A DNA stretch of 64,000 nucleotides from assembly GCA_039105265.1 (NCBI GenBank), contig JAPFFF010000012.1, positions 4,402,001 through 4,466,000 on the forward strand, read 5' to 3'. Both the position numbers and the translations under genes were made by a program. Position 1 is the first letter of the stretch. The number at the start of each line of letters is the position of its first letter. Source of the stretch: Tritrichomonas musculus. Lineage: Eukaryota > Parabasalia > Tritrichomonadida > Tritrichomonadidae. A model generated the notes under the pieces. It made no database searches. It was given only the letters and a program-made list of their open reading frames with translations, and had not been told where the DNA came from. Shown in pieces: positions 63,683-64,000 of this stretch.

Positions 63683-64000
63683 AAAAAAAGCATCTAATGA
63701 AACTGGATTTAATAGTAATAAGTAAAATATTAAATATTAAAAAAAATAACCGAATATTTCAAGATTAAAACTTAATTTAATTGAAAATGTCGAGAATAAA
63801 TTAAGAGAACCAAAAATATACTATAAACATTCATTTTAGTATATTTTATAACAAATAAAAAAAAGTCAAATAAAATTCATAATTGAAATTGATTGATAAA
63901 GATTTAGTCGAATATTTCGAAACGAAATCATTCCAATCCATAAAACAAATAAGCATTTTTTTTATACAAAATATAAACATTATTATTAATAAAATGTATA
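63034..64000 (+). repeat. Duplicated block, copy 2
   Basis: Near-identical to 50,429-51,395; continues past the window edge. Confidence 0.85.

Overview
The window looks like a trichomonad genome, most likely Tritrichomonas or a close relative. It is strongly A+T-rich and its large genes have no visible introns. The gene families are ones trichomonads have expanded: TKL-like kinases with ankyrin tails, BspA-like LRR_5 proteins, Sel1 proteins, metacaspase-like peptidases, Rab/Rho GTPases, beta-helix surface proteins and Mavericks/Polintons. The species call is inference. I saw no rRNA, tRNA or CRISPR array.

0.1-15.5 kb is host sequence. It holds an ASCH-domain gene with one in-frame stop, a metacaspase relic, a GPR1/FUN34/YaaH acetate-type transporter, a 1971-residue HECT protein whose catalytic Cys position reads Phe, a broken Rab-like GTPase, a tandem Rho-like GTPase locus with degenerate P-loops, and a Sel1-repeat protein ending in a CaaX-like tail.

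15,575-34,485 is one Polinton/Maverick (18,911 bp) with about 0.57-0.6 kb inverted terminal repeats and a 5-bp target duplication (GGTTA). It encodes protein-primed DNA polymerase B, integrase, packaging ATPase, a probable major capsid protein, a large fibre-like protein, two small amphipathic proteins resembling adenovirus pVI at the N-terminus, and several unknown proteins. It looks whole: no breaks are apparent in the recognisable frames. GC-rich double-hairpin units joined by CGG linkers are scattered through it, inside genes and between convergent genes. I find these its most interesting unexplained feature.

34.5-38.5 kb and 54.8-58.2 kb are near-identical copies of a kinase-ankyrin locus. 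The second copy keeps the unoccupied Polinton target site (54,906-54,910), so the Polinton insertion can be read directly. Both ankyrin tails have become 189-bp tandem arrays with stop codons between the repeats.

38.5-47 kb is a gene-poor transposon area. It contains two copies of a roughly 1.1-kb element (one with a 9-bp target duplication), a roughly 2-kb element with TA flanks and a nested insertion, and a 698-bp MITE with long inverted repeats and a 9-bp target duplication. The only likely gene is a 53-residue ORF.

47.2-64 kb is a graveyard of host genes: a beta-helix surface protein fused at its 3' end to a kinase fragment, and relics of an RBR/ariadne ubiquitin ligase, BspA-like genes, a coiled-coil/discoidin-like gene and an RRM-like low-complexity gene. 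A block of at least 0.97 kb is duplicated at 50.4 and 63.0 kb.
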